DNA from: Mixta theicola
GTDB lineage: Bacteria > Pseudomonadota > Gammaproteobacteria > Enterobacterales > Enterobacteriaceae
Assembly (NCBI RefSeq): GCF_002895925.1
Contig: NZ_NWUO01000004.1
Coordinates: 186,001 to 250,000, forward strand
Reading direction: 5' to 3'
Length of the DNA: 64,000 nt
The notes beneath the pieces were generated by a model. It was not told the DNA's origin. It saw nothing but the letters and a program-made list of their open reading frames with translations, and made no database searches. The stretch's first letter is position 1, and every line of letters starts with the position of its first letter. Made by a program: the position numbers and the translations under genes. Below, in pieces: positions 9,797 to 18,321 of the stretch.

Positions 9797-11152
9797 ATGC
9801 GTATTCATATCCTTGGTATCTGTGGCACTTTTATGGGCGGGCTGGCAATGCTGGCACGTGCGATGGGCCATGAAGTCACCGGCTCTGACGCCAACGTTTA
9901 TCCGCCAATGAGCGTGCTGCTGGAGAATCAAGGCATTGATTTAATTCAGGGTTACGATGCCAGCCAGCTCGATCCCGCGCCCGATTTAGTGATTATCGGC
10001 AACGCGATGACGCGTGGTAACGCCTGCGTTGAAGCGGTGCTGGAGCGCAACATTCCCTATATGTCCGGGCCGCAGTGGCTGCATGATTTTGTCTTGCGCG
10101 ACCGCTGGGTGATCGCCGTTGCGGGAACGCATGGAAAAACCACCACCGCGGGCATGACAGCGTGGATTTTACAGGCCTGCGGGCTGGAGCCGGGTTTTGT
10201 TATCGGTGGCGTGCCGGGAAATTTCTCAGTATCCGCAACTTTAGGAAAAAGCCCATTCTTCGTGATCGAGGCTGACGAATATGACTGCGCCTTTTTCGAT
10301 AAGCGCTCCAAGTTTGTACACTATTGCCCGCGCACGCTTATTCTGAATAACCTTGAATTCGATCATGCCGATATTTTTGACGATCTGCGTGCTATTCAGA
10401 AGCAGTTCCATCATCTGGTTCGTATTGTGCCGGGCTCTGGCAAAATCCTGTTGCCGGAACACGATACCCACCTGAAACAGGTGATGGCGATGGGATGCTG
10501 GAGCGAGCAGGAAACGGTAGGAGAGAACGGTCGCTGGCAGGCGAAAAAACTGACGCCGGACGCCTCACGTTGGGAAGCCTGGCTGAATGGCGAACGCGTA
10601 GCGGAAGTGAACTGGTCGCTGGTGGGCGAACACAACATGCATAACGGTCTGATGGCCATTGCCGCCGCGCGCCACGTTGGCGTGAAGCCGGAAGATGCCG
10701 GACGCGCGCTGGATGAGTTTATCAACGCGCGCCGTCGTCTGGAGCTACGCGGCGAAGCCAACGGCGTTAAAGTCTATGACGACTTTGCCCATCATCCTAC
10801 GGCGATTCTGGCGACGCTGGCCGCGCTGCGCAGCAAAGTTGGCGGCACCGCCCGTATCCTTGCCGTGCTGGAGCCGCGCTCTAATACCATGAAGCTTGGC
10901 GTCAGCAAAGAGGATCTCGCGCCTGCGCTGGGACGTGCCGATGAGGTATTTCTGTTCCAGCCGCATCATATTCCCTGGCAGGTCGCGGAAGTGGCGGATG
11001 CCTGTATCCAACCCGCTTTCTGGAGCGCCGATATTGATGCGCTGGTTGAATTAATTGCTAAACATGCGCATCCGGGCGATACCATCCTGGTTATGAGCAA
11101 CGGCGGCTTTGGCGGTATTCATCAGAAACTGCTGGAACGTTTAGCGAAGTAA
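9797..11152 (+). CDS. mpl: Mpl, UDP-MurNAc tripeptide ligase (murein recycling)
   Basis: 451 residues from MRIHILGICG; the upstream in-frame ATG has no family support. Mpl joins recycled L-Ala-gamma-D-Glu-meso-DAP to UDP-N-acetylmuramate using ATP and so returns cell-wall fragments to synthesis. It is a Mur ligase: a Rossmann N-terminal domain, the ATP loop GTHGKTTT at 110-117, the central-domain EADEYDCAFFDKRSK motif, and a C-terminal domain with YDDFAHHPTA. It is divergent from fbp and followed by the minus-strand effector/immunity pair. Confidence 0.96.
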   Translation: MRIHILGICGTFMGGLAMLARAMGHEVTGSDANVYPPMSVLLENQGIDLIQGYDASQLDPAPDLVIIGNAMTRGNACVEAVLERNIPYMSGPQWLHDFVLRDRWVIAVAGTHGKTTTAGMTAWILQACGLEPGFVIGGVPGNFSVSATLGKSPFFVIEADEYDCAFFDKRSKFVHYCPRTLILNNLEFDHADIFDDLRAIQKQFHHLVRIVPGSGKILLPEHDTHLKQVMAMGCWSEQETVGENGRWQAKKLTPDASRWEAWLNGERVAEVNWSLVGEHNMHNGLMAIAAARHVGVKPEDAGRALDEFINARRRLELRGEANGVKVYDDFAHHPTAILATLAALRSKVGGTARILAVLEPRSNTMKLGVSKEDLAPALGRADEVFLFQPHHIPWQVAEVADACIQPAFWSADIDALVELIAKHAHPGDTILVMSNGGFGGIHQKLLERLAK

Positions 11153-11168
11153 CAGGACGTTACAAGCA

Positions 11169-11190
11169 AACCGCGCCGTTAGCGGCGCGG
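11169..11190 (-). terminator. Possible terminator of the effector/immunity operon
   Basis: Hairpin CCGCGCC / GGCGCGG with a 6-base loop, followed on the minus strand by TTTGCTTG. It overlaps the last codons of the immunity gene and its U-tract is short, so efficiency is doubtful. Confidence 0.4.
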
Positions 11191-11463
11191 AACTCTTTGA
11201 AACAGCCGCCACCCGAACAGAACAAGTTGGTGGGCGATAATGGTCAGAACAATACTCATTATAAAGACCATGGTTGACCATGCGTCATCCGGATGTTCCA
11301 TAGCAAAAAAATCGGCCATATAAAGTAAAAAGGCTCGGATTTTTTCAGTTACCGGGATCAAACTTATACAGGCGATCATCAGCAAGAGCAGAATAATAAA
11401 AAGAAGCGTTTTACAGAGGTAGCGAAAAATAAGGTTTATTATTTTACGTTTCTGCGCTGACAT
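11179..11463 (-). CDS. Probable immunity protein for the adjacent Tlde1-type effector
   Basis: 94 residues with a basic N-terminus and two strong hydrophobic segments (about 17-36 and 65-85) separated by an acidic linker containing EHPDDAW. It starts 11 bases after the stop of the Tlde1-like gene and is co-directional, the arrangement expected of an effector and immunity pair. Its size and topology resemble the 87-residue protein at 5012-5275, which sits in the same position beside an effector relic, though I see little identity. The immunity assignment rests on context only. Confidence 0.6.
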   Translation of the reverse strand: MSAQKRKIINLIFRYLCKTLLFIILLLLMIACISLIPVTEKIRAFLLYMADFFAMEHPDDAWSTMVFIMSIVLTIIAHQLVLFGWRLFQRVPRR

Positions 11464-11474
11464 CGCTATCTTCC

Positions 11475-11978
11475 CTATATTGTTACTACATTAATGTAGC
11501 CGTATGCGTGTAGTCCCGTAGTGTTAATCGGAACGGTGCTGGTGTTAAGAAGGGCATTTCGTAACATCATAAAATCAGAATGATGTTGAAAAGTGATACA
11601 GCCCTTAGGTGTTTGTGAAGGGCCAAGAGGATGCAGCCGAAAGAGCCCGCGTTTAACCCCGCTAACCCAGGTAAAGTCGTCAATGTTTGTGTCATCGCGA
11701 TACAGGGCAAACCATTCGTTGTGATTTAACGAATGCTTCATCATAAAAGTCATATTATCTTTTATGCTTAGCCATAGTTGTCCTAATTTACCGCCACGCG
11801 GCCGATCCACAATCCAATATTTTCCCGGAGGCAAAGGGCCTTTATCAGGCACGCTTATACAACTACTCTGGTTGCGACAGTTTTGATCGCCGGAGAACGC
11901 CATAAAAGTCCCAACACCGTACATAATAAGCGGTGCAAACTGCGCCTCATTAATAACAAACTTTCCATACAGCGCCAT
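11475..11978 (-). CDS. Tlde1-type (DUF2778) T6SS peptidoglycan-targeting effector
   Basis: 167 residues starting MALYGKFVIN, the conserved opening of the Tlde1 family, whose Salmonella member is delivered by a type VI secretion system and acts on peptidoglycan tetrapeptide stems by an L,D-transpeptidase-like mechanism. Motifs support an intact enzyme: PLPPGKYWIVDRP at about 48-60, and a catalytic block FRLHPLGPSQTPKGCITF with His116 and Cys127. A small membrane protein gene follows immediately. No T6SS structural gene is in the window, so this is an orphan effector locus between mpl and yjgA. A GGGAA ribosome-binding site precedes the ATG. The family call is by motif; secretion is inferred. 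Confidence 0.82.
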   Translation of the reverse strand: MALYGKFVINEAQFAPLIMYGVGTFMAFSGDQNCRNQSSCISVPDKGPLPPGKYWIVDRPRGGKLGQLWLSIKDNMTFMMKHSLNHNEWFALYRDDTNIDDFTWVSGVKRGLFRLHPLGPSQTPKGCITFQHHSDFMMLRNALLNTSTVPINTTGLHAYGYINVVTI

Positions 11979-12118
11979 AAAATTCCCTTTTTATAATTAA
12001 TCCGCTTTCTTAAGCTACCGCGCTGCCCCGGTATGTAAATTACCGCTTGGGAAACGCATGTTTAATCTGGCGTTATTAAGTGCGTGAAAGCGTGGCGGGG
12101 TAGGGCAGCGGGAAGCCA

Positions 12119-12149
12119 GCGCTACGCTCAGAGAGAAAGAGCGTAGCGC
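12119..12149 (-). terminator. Hairpin downstream of yjgA (no U-tract)
   Basis: A perfect 11-bp stem GCGCTACGCTC / GAGCGTAGCGC with a 9-base loop about 20 bases past the yjgA stop. It has no T-run on either side, so it may protect the 3' end or act only as a weak terminator. Confidence 0.45.
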
Positions 12150-12170
12150 CGTTACTGCGGGGTCGATAAC

Positions 12171-12716
12171 TTAAGCTGTTTCGGCCAGTTCGCGCAGATA
12201 CTGGAAGATCTGACGATACGATTTCGGCGGCTTGTTGGCGGCCTTCTCTTTTTGCGCGTTGCGGATCATGCTACGCAGCTGTTGGCGATCGGCGTGTGGA
12301 TAGAGACTCAGCACTTCAGGCATCGCGTCATCGCCCTGTTCCACCAGACGATCGCGCATCGCTTCCAGTTTATGAAACAGCGCAACCTGCTGGTTATGCC
12401 GGTTTTTCAGCTTATCCAGCGCCTGGTAGATCGGATCGGGATCGCGCGCGCGCAGCAGCTTGCCAATCAGCTGCAGCTGACGGCGGCGGCCCTCTTTCTT
12501 GATGCGCTGCGCCAGCTCTATCGCGTCGCGTAGCTCCTCGTCCAGCGGCAGGCGATCGAGAGCGTTTTTCCCTAAATCGACCATCTCCGCACCGAGTCGC
12601 TTCAGCTCCTCGGCATCACGTTTAATCTCACTCTTACTGACCCAGATAATCTCTTCATCTTCTTCTTCTTGATTATCCGGTACGTCGTCGAGCCACTCTT
12701 CGGGGTGTTTCGTCAT
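12171..12716 (-). CDS. darP: YjgA/DarP, ribosome biogenesis factor for the 50S subunit
   Basis: 181 residues, highly charged and predicted mostly helical. The acidic N-terminus ([19 protein letters not shown]) is followed by the conserved helical bundle characteristic of DUF615. In E. coli the protein associates with late 50S precursors and helps assemble the peptidyl-transferase region. It is divergent from pmbA across a 160-base intergenic region, the order seen throughout Enterobacterales. Confidence 0.93.
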   Translation of the reverse strand: MTKHPEEWLDDVPDNQEEEDEEIIWVSKSEIKRDAEELKRLGAEMVDLGKNALDRLPLDEELRDAIELAQRIKKEGRRRQLQLIGKLLRARDPDPIYQALDKLKNRHNQQVALFHKLEAMRDRLVEQGDDAMPEVLSLYPHADRQQLRSMIRNAQKEKAANKPPKSYRQIFQYLRELAETA

Positions 12717-12880
12717 TATCAGGCTCCTGAAAAAGAGGCTAATGCTAACAGGTTACGCGGCTACTGCGAAATTGTTCTCTGACTCTGTTAGACTCCAGAT
12801 AAGGATACAACTCGCGCGTTGCCTTGCAATGGCTGGCTGCCAGCGCGGGCAGACCGTACTCATCATATTATGGTAGATCA

Positions 12881-14221
12881 ATGAAAATACTCACTCAGGT
12901 TGCAGAACAACGTAAAGTGCTGGAGCAGGCAGTAGCCCAGGCGCTGGAGCTGGCGAAAGCAGGTACCGACGGCGCTGAGGTAGCGGTCAGTAAAACCACG
13001 GGTATTGGCGTCAGTACCCGTTATGGTGAGGTAGAAAACGTTGAGTTTAACAGCGATGGTGCGCTGGGTATTACCGTCTACTATCAAAACCGCAAGGGCA
13101 GCGCCTCTTCTACCGATCTTAGCCCCGACGCGATCAAACGCACCGTGCAGGCGGCGGTTGATATTGCCCGTTACACTTCACCCGATCCGTATGCCGGCAT
13201 GGCCGATCGCGAGCTGCTGGCCTTTGAGGCGCCGGATCTCGATCTTTTCCATCCGTGGGAGATCGATCCTGACAAAGCGATCGAACTGGCGGCGCGTGCG
13301 GAGCAGGCTTCGCTGCAGGCGGATAAGCGCATTACCAATACCGAAGGCGGCAGCTTCAACAGTCACGTCGGGATCAAAGTTTTTGGCAACAGCCACGGCA
13401 TGCTGCAAAGCTATTGCTCCAGCCGACATTCGCTCTCCAGCTGCGTGATCGCGGAAGCGGAAGGCGATATGGAACGTGATTACGCCTATACTATTGGCCG
13501 CGCCTTAGACGATCTTCAGTCGCCGGAGTGGGTTGGGCAAGAATGCGCGCGCCGTACGCTGTCGCGCCTGGCGCCGCGTAAGCTGCCGACAATGAAAGCG
13601 CCGGTAATTTTTGCGGCGGAAGTGGCGACCGGCCTGTTTGGGCATCTGGTCGGCGCGATCAGCGGCAGCAGCGTTTATCGTAAATCAACGTTCCTGCTGG
13701 ATGCGCTGGGCACCCAGATCCTGCCGGAATGGTTAACTATTGAAGAACAGCCGCACCTGTTAAAAGGGTTGGCTTCCACACCGTTCGATAGCGAAGGCGT
13801 GCGTACTCAGGATCGTGAAATTGTGAAGGCTGGCGTGCTGCAAACCTGGCTGCTGACCAGCTACGCCGCGCGTAAGCTGGGGCTGCAAAGCACCGGTCAT
13901 GCGGGCGGCATACATAACTGGCGTATCGCCGGCCAGGGCAGCAGCTTTGACGACCTGCTCAAACAAATGGGCAAGGGCCTGGTCGTTACTGAGCTTATGG
14001 GACAAGGCGTAAGCGGCATCACCGGCGACTATTCACGCGGCGCGGCGGGATTCTGGGTCGAAAACGGCGAAATCCAGTATCCGGTAAGCGAAATCACCAT
14101 TGCCGGCAACCTGAAAGATATGTGGCGTAATATTGTGACCGTTGGCAACGATATTGAAACGCGCAGTAATATTCAGTGCGGCTCCGTACTACTGCCGGAA
14201 ATGAGCATCGCCGGGCAATAA
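12881..14221 (+). CDS. pmbA: PmbA/TldE, partner subunit of the TldD-TldE metalloprotease
   Basis: 446 residues from [12 protein letters not shown]; an in-frame ATG 19 codons earlier lacks family similarity. With TldD it forms a heterodimeric zinc protease that trims modified peptides such as microcin B17 and degrades CcdA; TldE itself lacks the zinc-ligand motif, as here. Recognisable blocks are [18 protein letters not shown] near residue 27 and the C-terminal [21 protein letters not shown]. tldD is not in the window. Confidence 0.95.
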   Translation: MKILTQVAEQRKVLEQAVAQALELAKAGTDGAEVAVSKTTGIGVSTRYGEVENVEFNSDGALGITVYYQNRKGSASSTDLSPDAIKRTVQAAVDIARYTSPDPYAGMADRELLAFEAPDLDLFHPWEIDPDKAIELAARAEQASLQADKRITNTEGGSFNSHVGIKVFGNSHGMLQSYCSSRHSLSSCVIAEAEGDMERDYAYTIGRALDDLQSPEWVGQECARRTLSRLAPRKLPTMKAPVIFAAEVATGLFGHLVGAISGSSVYRKSTFLLDALGTQILPEWLTIEEQPHLLKGLASTPFDSEGVRTQDREIVKAGVLQTWLLTSYAARKLGLQSTGHAGGIHNWRIAGQGSSFDDLLKQMGKGLVVTELMGQGVSGITGDYSRGAAGFWVENGEIQYPVSEITIAGNLKDMWRNIVTVGNDIETRSNIQCGSVLLPEMSIAGQ

Positions 14222-14238
14222 TGGCTAATTATAAAAAA

Positions 14239-14267
14239 CGGGCACAATAGCGTGCCCGATTCTTTTA
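14239..14267 (+). terminator. Terminator of pmbA
   Basis: Stem CGGGCAC / GTGCCCG with a 6-base loop, then ATTCTTTTATT. It lies 18 bases past the pmbA stop. Confidence 0.8.
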
Positions 14268-14627
14268 TTGCTCCCGGTAAGCATTCTAATTATTCAACTT
14301 GTTAACTAATAATGAACCGCGTTTAAACATTTACCGCCAACGTTATTCATATCTTTTCCTTATTCCTGAAAAAATAGCCTTTTTCTTTCTGTGCCGCTTC
14401 CCCTGTTTATTCCTGCTTTTTGCGTAAATGCGCGTTATTCTCTGCATGAAAGGGGTTTCTTTTGCCCTTATTTCGCACAAAATAATCTTTTTGCGACCTT
14501 GCGCACCTGATGCGCTGTTATTTCCACTTTGAGGCGGAAAAAGTCGGACTACAAACCCGCAGAGGATAGCGCTACTTTGTTTTCAACGCGAAACAAATGG
14601 AAATTCAGGTAATCAGGAGTGGGAAAG
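14268..14627 (+). promoter_or_regulatory. Leader and promoter region of the SFCGS/DUF4310-4312 operon
   Basis: About 360 bases with no coding potential I can support. The region is T-rich with several pyrimidine runs, then purine-rich towards the first gene, and ends in a good AGGAG site at 14615-14619, eight bases before the GTG of the PRD gene. It must contain the operon promoter and probably the binding site of the PRD activator encoded at the far end. I could not identify a sigma-54 element or a clear palindrome. Confidence 0.5.
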
Positions 14628-14957
14628 GTGAATAACAGTGCGGTGCAAAAGCCGGCCAGCGATACAGAAATTGATGCGCTGGCCGAACGGGTAAAGAAAC
14701 AAATAGACCAGCTCTTTATCGCGGAGGCTATTTATCCCAATGAGGTACAGCAACAAATGTTGGCCTCTCACGTACGCGCTATGGCGCTGCGCTCATTAAC
14801 CGGTGAGCCGCTGCCGGAAGTTGAAGCCGAACTGTTTGAGGATATTTCTCCTGAATCAATGCGTCTGGCACAGCAGGTGGTCGATCTGTTCGGCAACCTG
14901 CCGCGCGAAGAAGCATGGCTGCTTTCGGTCCACTTTGAAGTGGCGAAATCCAATTAA
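14628..14957 (+). CDS. Stand-alone PRD-domain protein (EF_0829/AHA_3910 family)
   Basis: 109 residues from the GTG at 14628, chosen because AGGAG lies eight bases upstream; a GTG nine bases earlier is less well placed. It is a small, entirely helical acidic protein matching the PRD (PTS regulation domain) family that opens an operon known in Enterococcus and Aeromonas. PRD domains in regulators are usually phosphorylated on histidine by PTS proteins, but this one has no DNA-binding domain. It is the first gene of the operon and probably senses or relays transport state; that is inference. Confidence 0.75.
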   Translation: MNNSAVQKPASDTEIDALAERVKKQIDQLFIAEAIYPNEVQQQMLASHVRAMALRSLTGEPLPEVEAELFEDISPESMRLAQQVVDLFGNLPREEAWLLSVHFEVAKSN

Positions 14958-15013
14958 ACAACGGCAGGCCGAGGCCCGCCAGCAGTTAGCAACCCCAAAA
15001 GAAGGAACGCAAT

Positions 15014-15370
15014 ATGGTAACCGTAGTTATTGGCGATCGTTTAGGTAAAGGACAAAAAGTTGCGGCCGGGATCGAAAAAGCGGGCGGGCGCGCGGTAGTG
15101 GTGCCTGGCGTCGCGGCGGATATGAAACTTGGCGATGTGATGAAGGCGGAAAATGCCGATTTCGGCATCTCTTTCTGCGGCAGCGGCGGTGCGGGCGCGA
15201 TCACGGCGCAAAACAAATATGGCTATAAGGCCAAACACGGTATGCGCTCTATTGATGAAGGCGTGACTGCTATTAACGAAGGCGCCAACGTGCTGGGGTT
15301 TGGCTTTATGGATAAAGAGGAGTTGGGCGAGAAGCTGGTGCTGGCCTGGAATAAAAAGTACGGCAGCTAA
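15014..15370 (+). CDS. Glycine-rich SFCGS family protein (EF_0830/AHA_3911 family)
   Basis: 118 residues, soluble and alpha/beta in pattern, carrying the family-defining GISFCGSGGAGA motif with its only cysteine at position 55. The biochemical role is not known to me. The Cys inside a glycine/serine loop recalls the phosphocysteine loop of PTS IIB proteins, and size and position beside membrane proteins would fit such a part, but this is speculation. It has a GAAGGA ribosome site and is separated by two bases from the next gene. Confidence 0.8.
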   Translation: MVTVVIGDRLGKGQKVAAGIEKAGGRAVVVPGVAADMKLGDVMKAENADFGISFCGSGGAGAITAQNKYGYKAKHGMRSIDEGVTAINEGANVLGFGFMDKEELGEKLVLAWNKKYGS

Positions 15371-15372
15371 AC

Positions 15373-15672
15373 ATGAAACAGCAATTCACCACTTCGGTTC
15401 TGGTCAGCGGCAAAGGCGATACGCAAAGCAGAGCCTTTGCCGATGCGCTTAGCCACGTGCAGCACAAGGTGCTGCAGTCCACCCAGAAAGTTTTGCTGCG
15501 CATCGAGCCACAGGACGTAAAAGTTGTCCGTGCGCAGCAGAGCGTCAGAAAAGAAAAGTTTCTGTTCTTCTTTCTGCCGCGTGAGCGACGGAGTTACAGC
15601 GTGGAGCTGGAAATTACCGTTAACGTGACCGTGATTGATACCGACAAGGTGGAATTTACGATCGCACAATAA
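15373..15672 (+). CDS. DUF4312 family protein (EF_0831/AHA_3912 family)
   Basis: 99 residues, soluble, with a small alpha/beta pattern: MKQQFTTSVLVSG, a helix holding His28 and His31, then strands near the C-terminus. No enzymatic motif is visible. It begins two bases after the SFCGS gene and is followed by the two multi-pass membrane proteins, so it probably belongs to one complex with them. The two near-adjacent histidines make it a candidate phospho-acceptor, which is untested. Confidence 0.78.
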   Translation: MKQQFTTSVLVSGKGDTQSRAFADALSHVQHKVLQSTQKVLLRIEPQDVKVVRAQQSVRKEKFLFFFLPRERRSYSVELEITVNVTVIDTDKVEFTIAQ

Positions 15673-15705
15673 AAACGTTAGGCGATAAGACATAAGGAAA
15701 GACTG

Positions 15706-16482
15706 ATGTTTTTAATTATTTTGCTTAAGTCGCTGGTGATTGGGGGGCTGGTCGGCGTGGGCGTCGGCGCAGGTGCCGCGCGTATGTTCCATGCGCCAAC
15801 CTCTCAAGGCATGGGCGCATTTCGTACACTGGGCGAACTTAACTCCTGTGAAGGCGATCCCGCCTCTCACTTCTCCTTTGGCCTCGGCTTCTTCTTTAAC
15901 GCATGGGCTTCCTCCGTGGCAGCCGGTTCTTTTACTCAGGATGTTGACCACCGCATTATCCCTAACTGGGGCGCGGCAGCGTTGATGATCAAAAACCGCA
16001 ACGTCGCCGAAACGCTGCACGATCCGAAAAAAATGGCGATTGCCTGCGGCATCATCGGCATGTTTGTGGTGGCCTTCCTGAATTCAACCGCTTCGGCGGT
16101 GCCTGAAGCGCTACAGGTGACGGCGGTCAAGGTATTGGTTCCGGCAGCCAATCTGCTGGTTAACACGGTAATGCCGGTAATTTTCTGGCTGGCGGCGATT
16201 GACGCCGGTAAAAAATCAGGCTTTTGGGCCACGATTTTCGGCGGCCTGGCGCAGCTGATTATGGGCAACGCCGTACCGGGCCTGGTGCTGGGCATCCTGA
16301 TTGGTAAAGGCGTGGAAGAAAGCGGCTGGAACAAAGTCACCAAAGTCATGATGGTCTCGATTGTTCTGCTGTTTGTGCTGAGCGGTTTCTTCCGCGGTTT
16401 CGATATGAAACTACTGGAATCGTTCCAGATGGGCGTGCCGGGCTGGCTTGAGATGATCCATAACGGCCTGAGCGGAAAATAA
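15706..16482 (+). CDS. DUF4311 multi-pass membrane protein (EF_0832/AHA_3913 family)
   Basis: 258 residues with about six hydrophobic helices rich in Gly and Ala (about 3-25, 55-75, 112-132, 143-170, 175-203, 215-236). Conserved polar stretches include GELNSCEGDPASHFSFGLGFFFNAW-like sequence near residues 45-68 and GNAVPGLVLGILIGKG near 185-200. It is always found next to DUF4310. The pair looks like a two-subunit channel or transporter core, but no transport activity is established that I know of. Confidence 0.8.
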   Translation: MFLIILLKSLVIGGLVGVGVGAGAARMFHAPTSQGMGAFRTLGELNSCEGDPASHFSFGLGFFFNAWASSVAAGSFTQDVDHRIIPNWGAAALMIKNRNVAETLHDPKKMAIACGIIGMFVVAFLNSTASAVPEALQVTAVKVLVPAANLLVNTVMPVIFWLAAIDAGKKSGFWATIFGGLAQLIMGNAVPGLVLGILIGKGVEESGWNKVTKVMMVSIVLLFVLSGFFRGFDMKLLESFQMGVPGWLEMIHNGLSGK

Positions 16483-16495
16483 CCGGGAGCATACG

Positions 16496-17140
16496 ATGAA
16501 CGAGACTAAAAGTGGATTTTGGTACGCCGACTGGTCATTCCCGATCTTTGTTGGCCTGCTTTCCGCCGGCGTATTCGCCGGTACCCATATGTATTACCTG
16601 TACGGCATCGGCGCCTTTAACGAAGTCGCCTTTGTTTCCATGCTGCGTGCCGGCATGGAAACCGGCGCGTACGGCGCGGTTGCCGCCTTTGGCGCCAGCT
16701 TTCTGTTCGCCCGCATTATTGAAGGCTCGCTGGTCGGCATTCTGGATATTGGCGGCGCCATTCAGACCGGCGTCGGGCTGGGCGTTCCGGCGCTGCTGCT
16801 CGGTGCGGGCATCATCTTTCCCGTGGCTAACTTTGCCGCCTCGCTGGCTACCGGCCTGATTATCGGCCTGGCGATTGGCTACGTCATTATTCTGGCGCGT
16901 AAATTTACTATCAACCAGAGCGATTCCACCTATGGCGCAGACGTCATGATGGGAGCAGGTAATACCTCCGGACGCTTTCTGGGGCCGTTAATCATCCTGT
17001 CCGCGATGGGCGCGTCTATTCCAATCGGTCTTGGCTCGCTGGCCGGCGCGCTGCTGTTTTACCTGTGGAATAAACCGATCACCGGCGGCGCGATTCTTGG
17101 CGCAATGGTGCTGGGCGCTATTTTCCCGGTAGCGCTGTAA
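16496..17140 (+). CDS. DUF4310 multi-pass membrane protein (EF_0833/AHA_3914 family)
   Basis: 214 residues with five or six glycine-rich transmembrane helices, among them a GVGLGVPALLLGAGIIFPVANFA-like segment in the middle and a C-terminal GGAILGAMVLGAIFP hairpin. The pattern of two small membrane subunits with two small soluble partners resembles mannose-type PTS (IIC, IID, IIA, IIB) in organisation, although the sequences are not recognisably related. Proposed role: the second half of the operon's permease. Confidence 0.8.
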   Translation: MNETKSGFWYADWSFPIFVGLLSAGVFAGTHMYYLYGIGAFNEVAFVSMLRAGMETGAYGAVAAFGASFLFARIIEGSLVGILDIGGAIQTGVGLGVPALLLGAGIIFPVANFAASLATGLIIGLAIGYVIILARKFTINQSDSTYGADVMMGAGNTSGRFLGPLIILSAMGASIPIGLGSLAGALLFYLWNKPITGGAILGAMVLGAIFPVAL

Positions 17141-17187
17141 ACCACAGCGGGCTTGCCGCTCTGGCAGGCCCGCCAGAAGGAGTTCTC

Positions 17188-18321
17188 ATGTTCGATCTGA
17201 TTATTCGCCGCGCCCGGCTGGTTGATGAACGGCTGGTCGATATCGCCATTCAGGATGGAAAAATCGTTGCCGTTGGTCAGGTATCAGGAGAAGCAAAAGA
17301 TGAACGGCTGCTGGACGGCACCGTTTATCTCAGCGCCGGCTGGATTGATTCGCACGTTCACTGCTATCCCAAATCGCCGATTTATCACGATGAGGCGGAC
17401 AAAATTGGCGTCGCGACCGGCGTGACCACCGTCGTCGATGCCGGCAGTACCGGCGCGGCTGACGTCGATGATCTCTGGCAGCTGACGCGTAAGGCGCAAA
17501 CGCAGGTCTATGCGCTGCTTAATATCGCCCGTACCGGTATCGTCACGCAAAATGAGTTGGCCGACCTGAAGCAGATAGATAAGCCTGCCGTGCGCGCTGC
17601 GCTGCAGCGTCTGCCGGGTTTTATCATCGGTATTAAGGCGCGGATCAGCAGCAGCGTGGTGGGGGGAAATGGCATCCGGCCGCTGCAGCTGGCAAAAGAG
17701 ATCCAGCAGGAAAACGGCGGCCTGCCGCTGATGGTGCACATCGGCAATAATCCGCCGAATCTGGATGAAATCGCCGAACAGCTTACCGCTGGCGATATTA
17801 TAACCCACTGCTATAACGGCAAGCCGAACCGTATTTTGACGCCGGAAGGCGAGCTGCGACTGGCGGTGAAAAAAGCGCTGCAGCGCGGAGTACGTCTGGA
17901 CGTCGGCCACGGCAGCGCCAGCTTCAGCTTTGAGGTTGCGCGTCGCGCCATCGCCCAGGGCATTCTGCCCGATACCATCAGCTCCGATATTTATTGCCGT
18001 AACCGCATTGATGGTCCGGTGAAGAGCCTGGCACACGTTATGTCGAAGTTCTTCAGCATCGGCATGACGCTGCCGCAGATTATCGACTGCGTCACCTGGA
18101 AAGCGGCGGACGGTCTGCGCCTGCAGCATAAAGGGCGGCTGGAGCCGGGCTTTGATGCCGATCTTACCCTCTTTACGCTTAGCAATGAGGTACGCCCGCT
18201 GCTGGATTCAGAAGGTGAAACCGTACAGGGCCAGCAGCATTTTATCCCGCTGGCGGCGGTCGTTGCCGGACAGTGGAAGGTTACCGAGGAAGGGAAAGCA
18301 AAAAATGTCTTCGATTTATGA
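17188..18321 (+). CDS. Amidohydrolase/deacetylase family metallohydrolase (EF_0837/AHA_3915 family)
   Basis: 377 residues with a complete binuclear amidohydrolase set: His56 and His58 in DSHVHCYP, bridging Lys150 in IIGIKAR, His184 in VHIGNN, His207 in HCYNGK, the DVGHGSASF block at 238-246, and catalytic Asp267 in SSDIY. N- and C-terminal strands form the urease-like beta sandwich. Such enzymes hydrolyse N-acyl or cyclic amide bonds. Followed by an aminosugar-acid lyase, the natural guess is N-deacylation of an aminosugar acid phosphate. Its stop overlaps the next start by 17 bases, indicating coupling. Confidence 0.85.
   Translation: MFDLIIRRARLVDERLVDIAIQDGKIVAVGQVSGEAKDERLLDGTVYLSAGWIDSHVHCYPKSPIYHDEADKIGVATGVTTVVDAGSTGAADVDDLWQLTRKAQTQVYALLNIARTGIVTQNELADLKQIDKPAVRAALQRLPGFIIGIKARISSSVVGGNGIRPLQLAKEIQQENGGLPLMVHIGNNPPNLDEIAEQLTAGDIITHCYNGKPNRILTPEGELRLAVKKALQRGVRLDVGHGSASFSFEVARRAIAQGILPDTISSDIYCRNRIDGPVKSLAHVMSKFFSIGMTLPQIIDCVTWKAADGLRLQHKGRLEPGFDADLTLFTLSNEVRPLLDSEGETVQGQQHFIPLAAVVAGQWKVTEEGKAKNVFDL

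Noticed and set aside
14268-14627. Sigma-54 promoter for the SFCGS operon, as for dga operons
   Set aside because: No convincing TGGCAC-N5-TTGC element was found, and the regulator at the end of the operon has no AAA+ domain motif that I could see.
17284-18129. 281-residue open frame on the minus strand
   Set aside because: It is antisense to the amidohydrolase gene with its full set of metal ligands; composition is that of a shadow frame.
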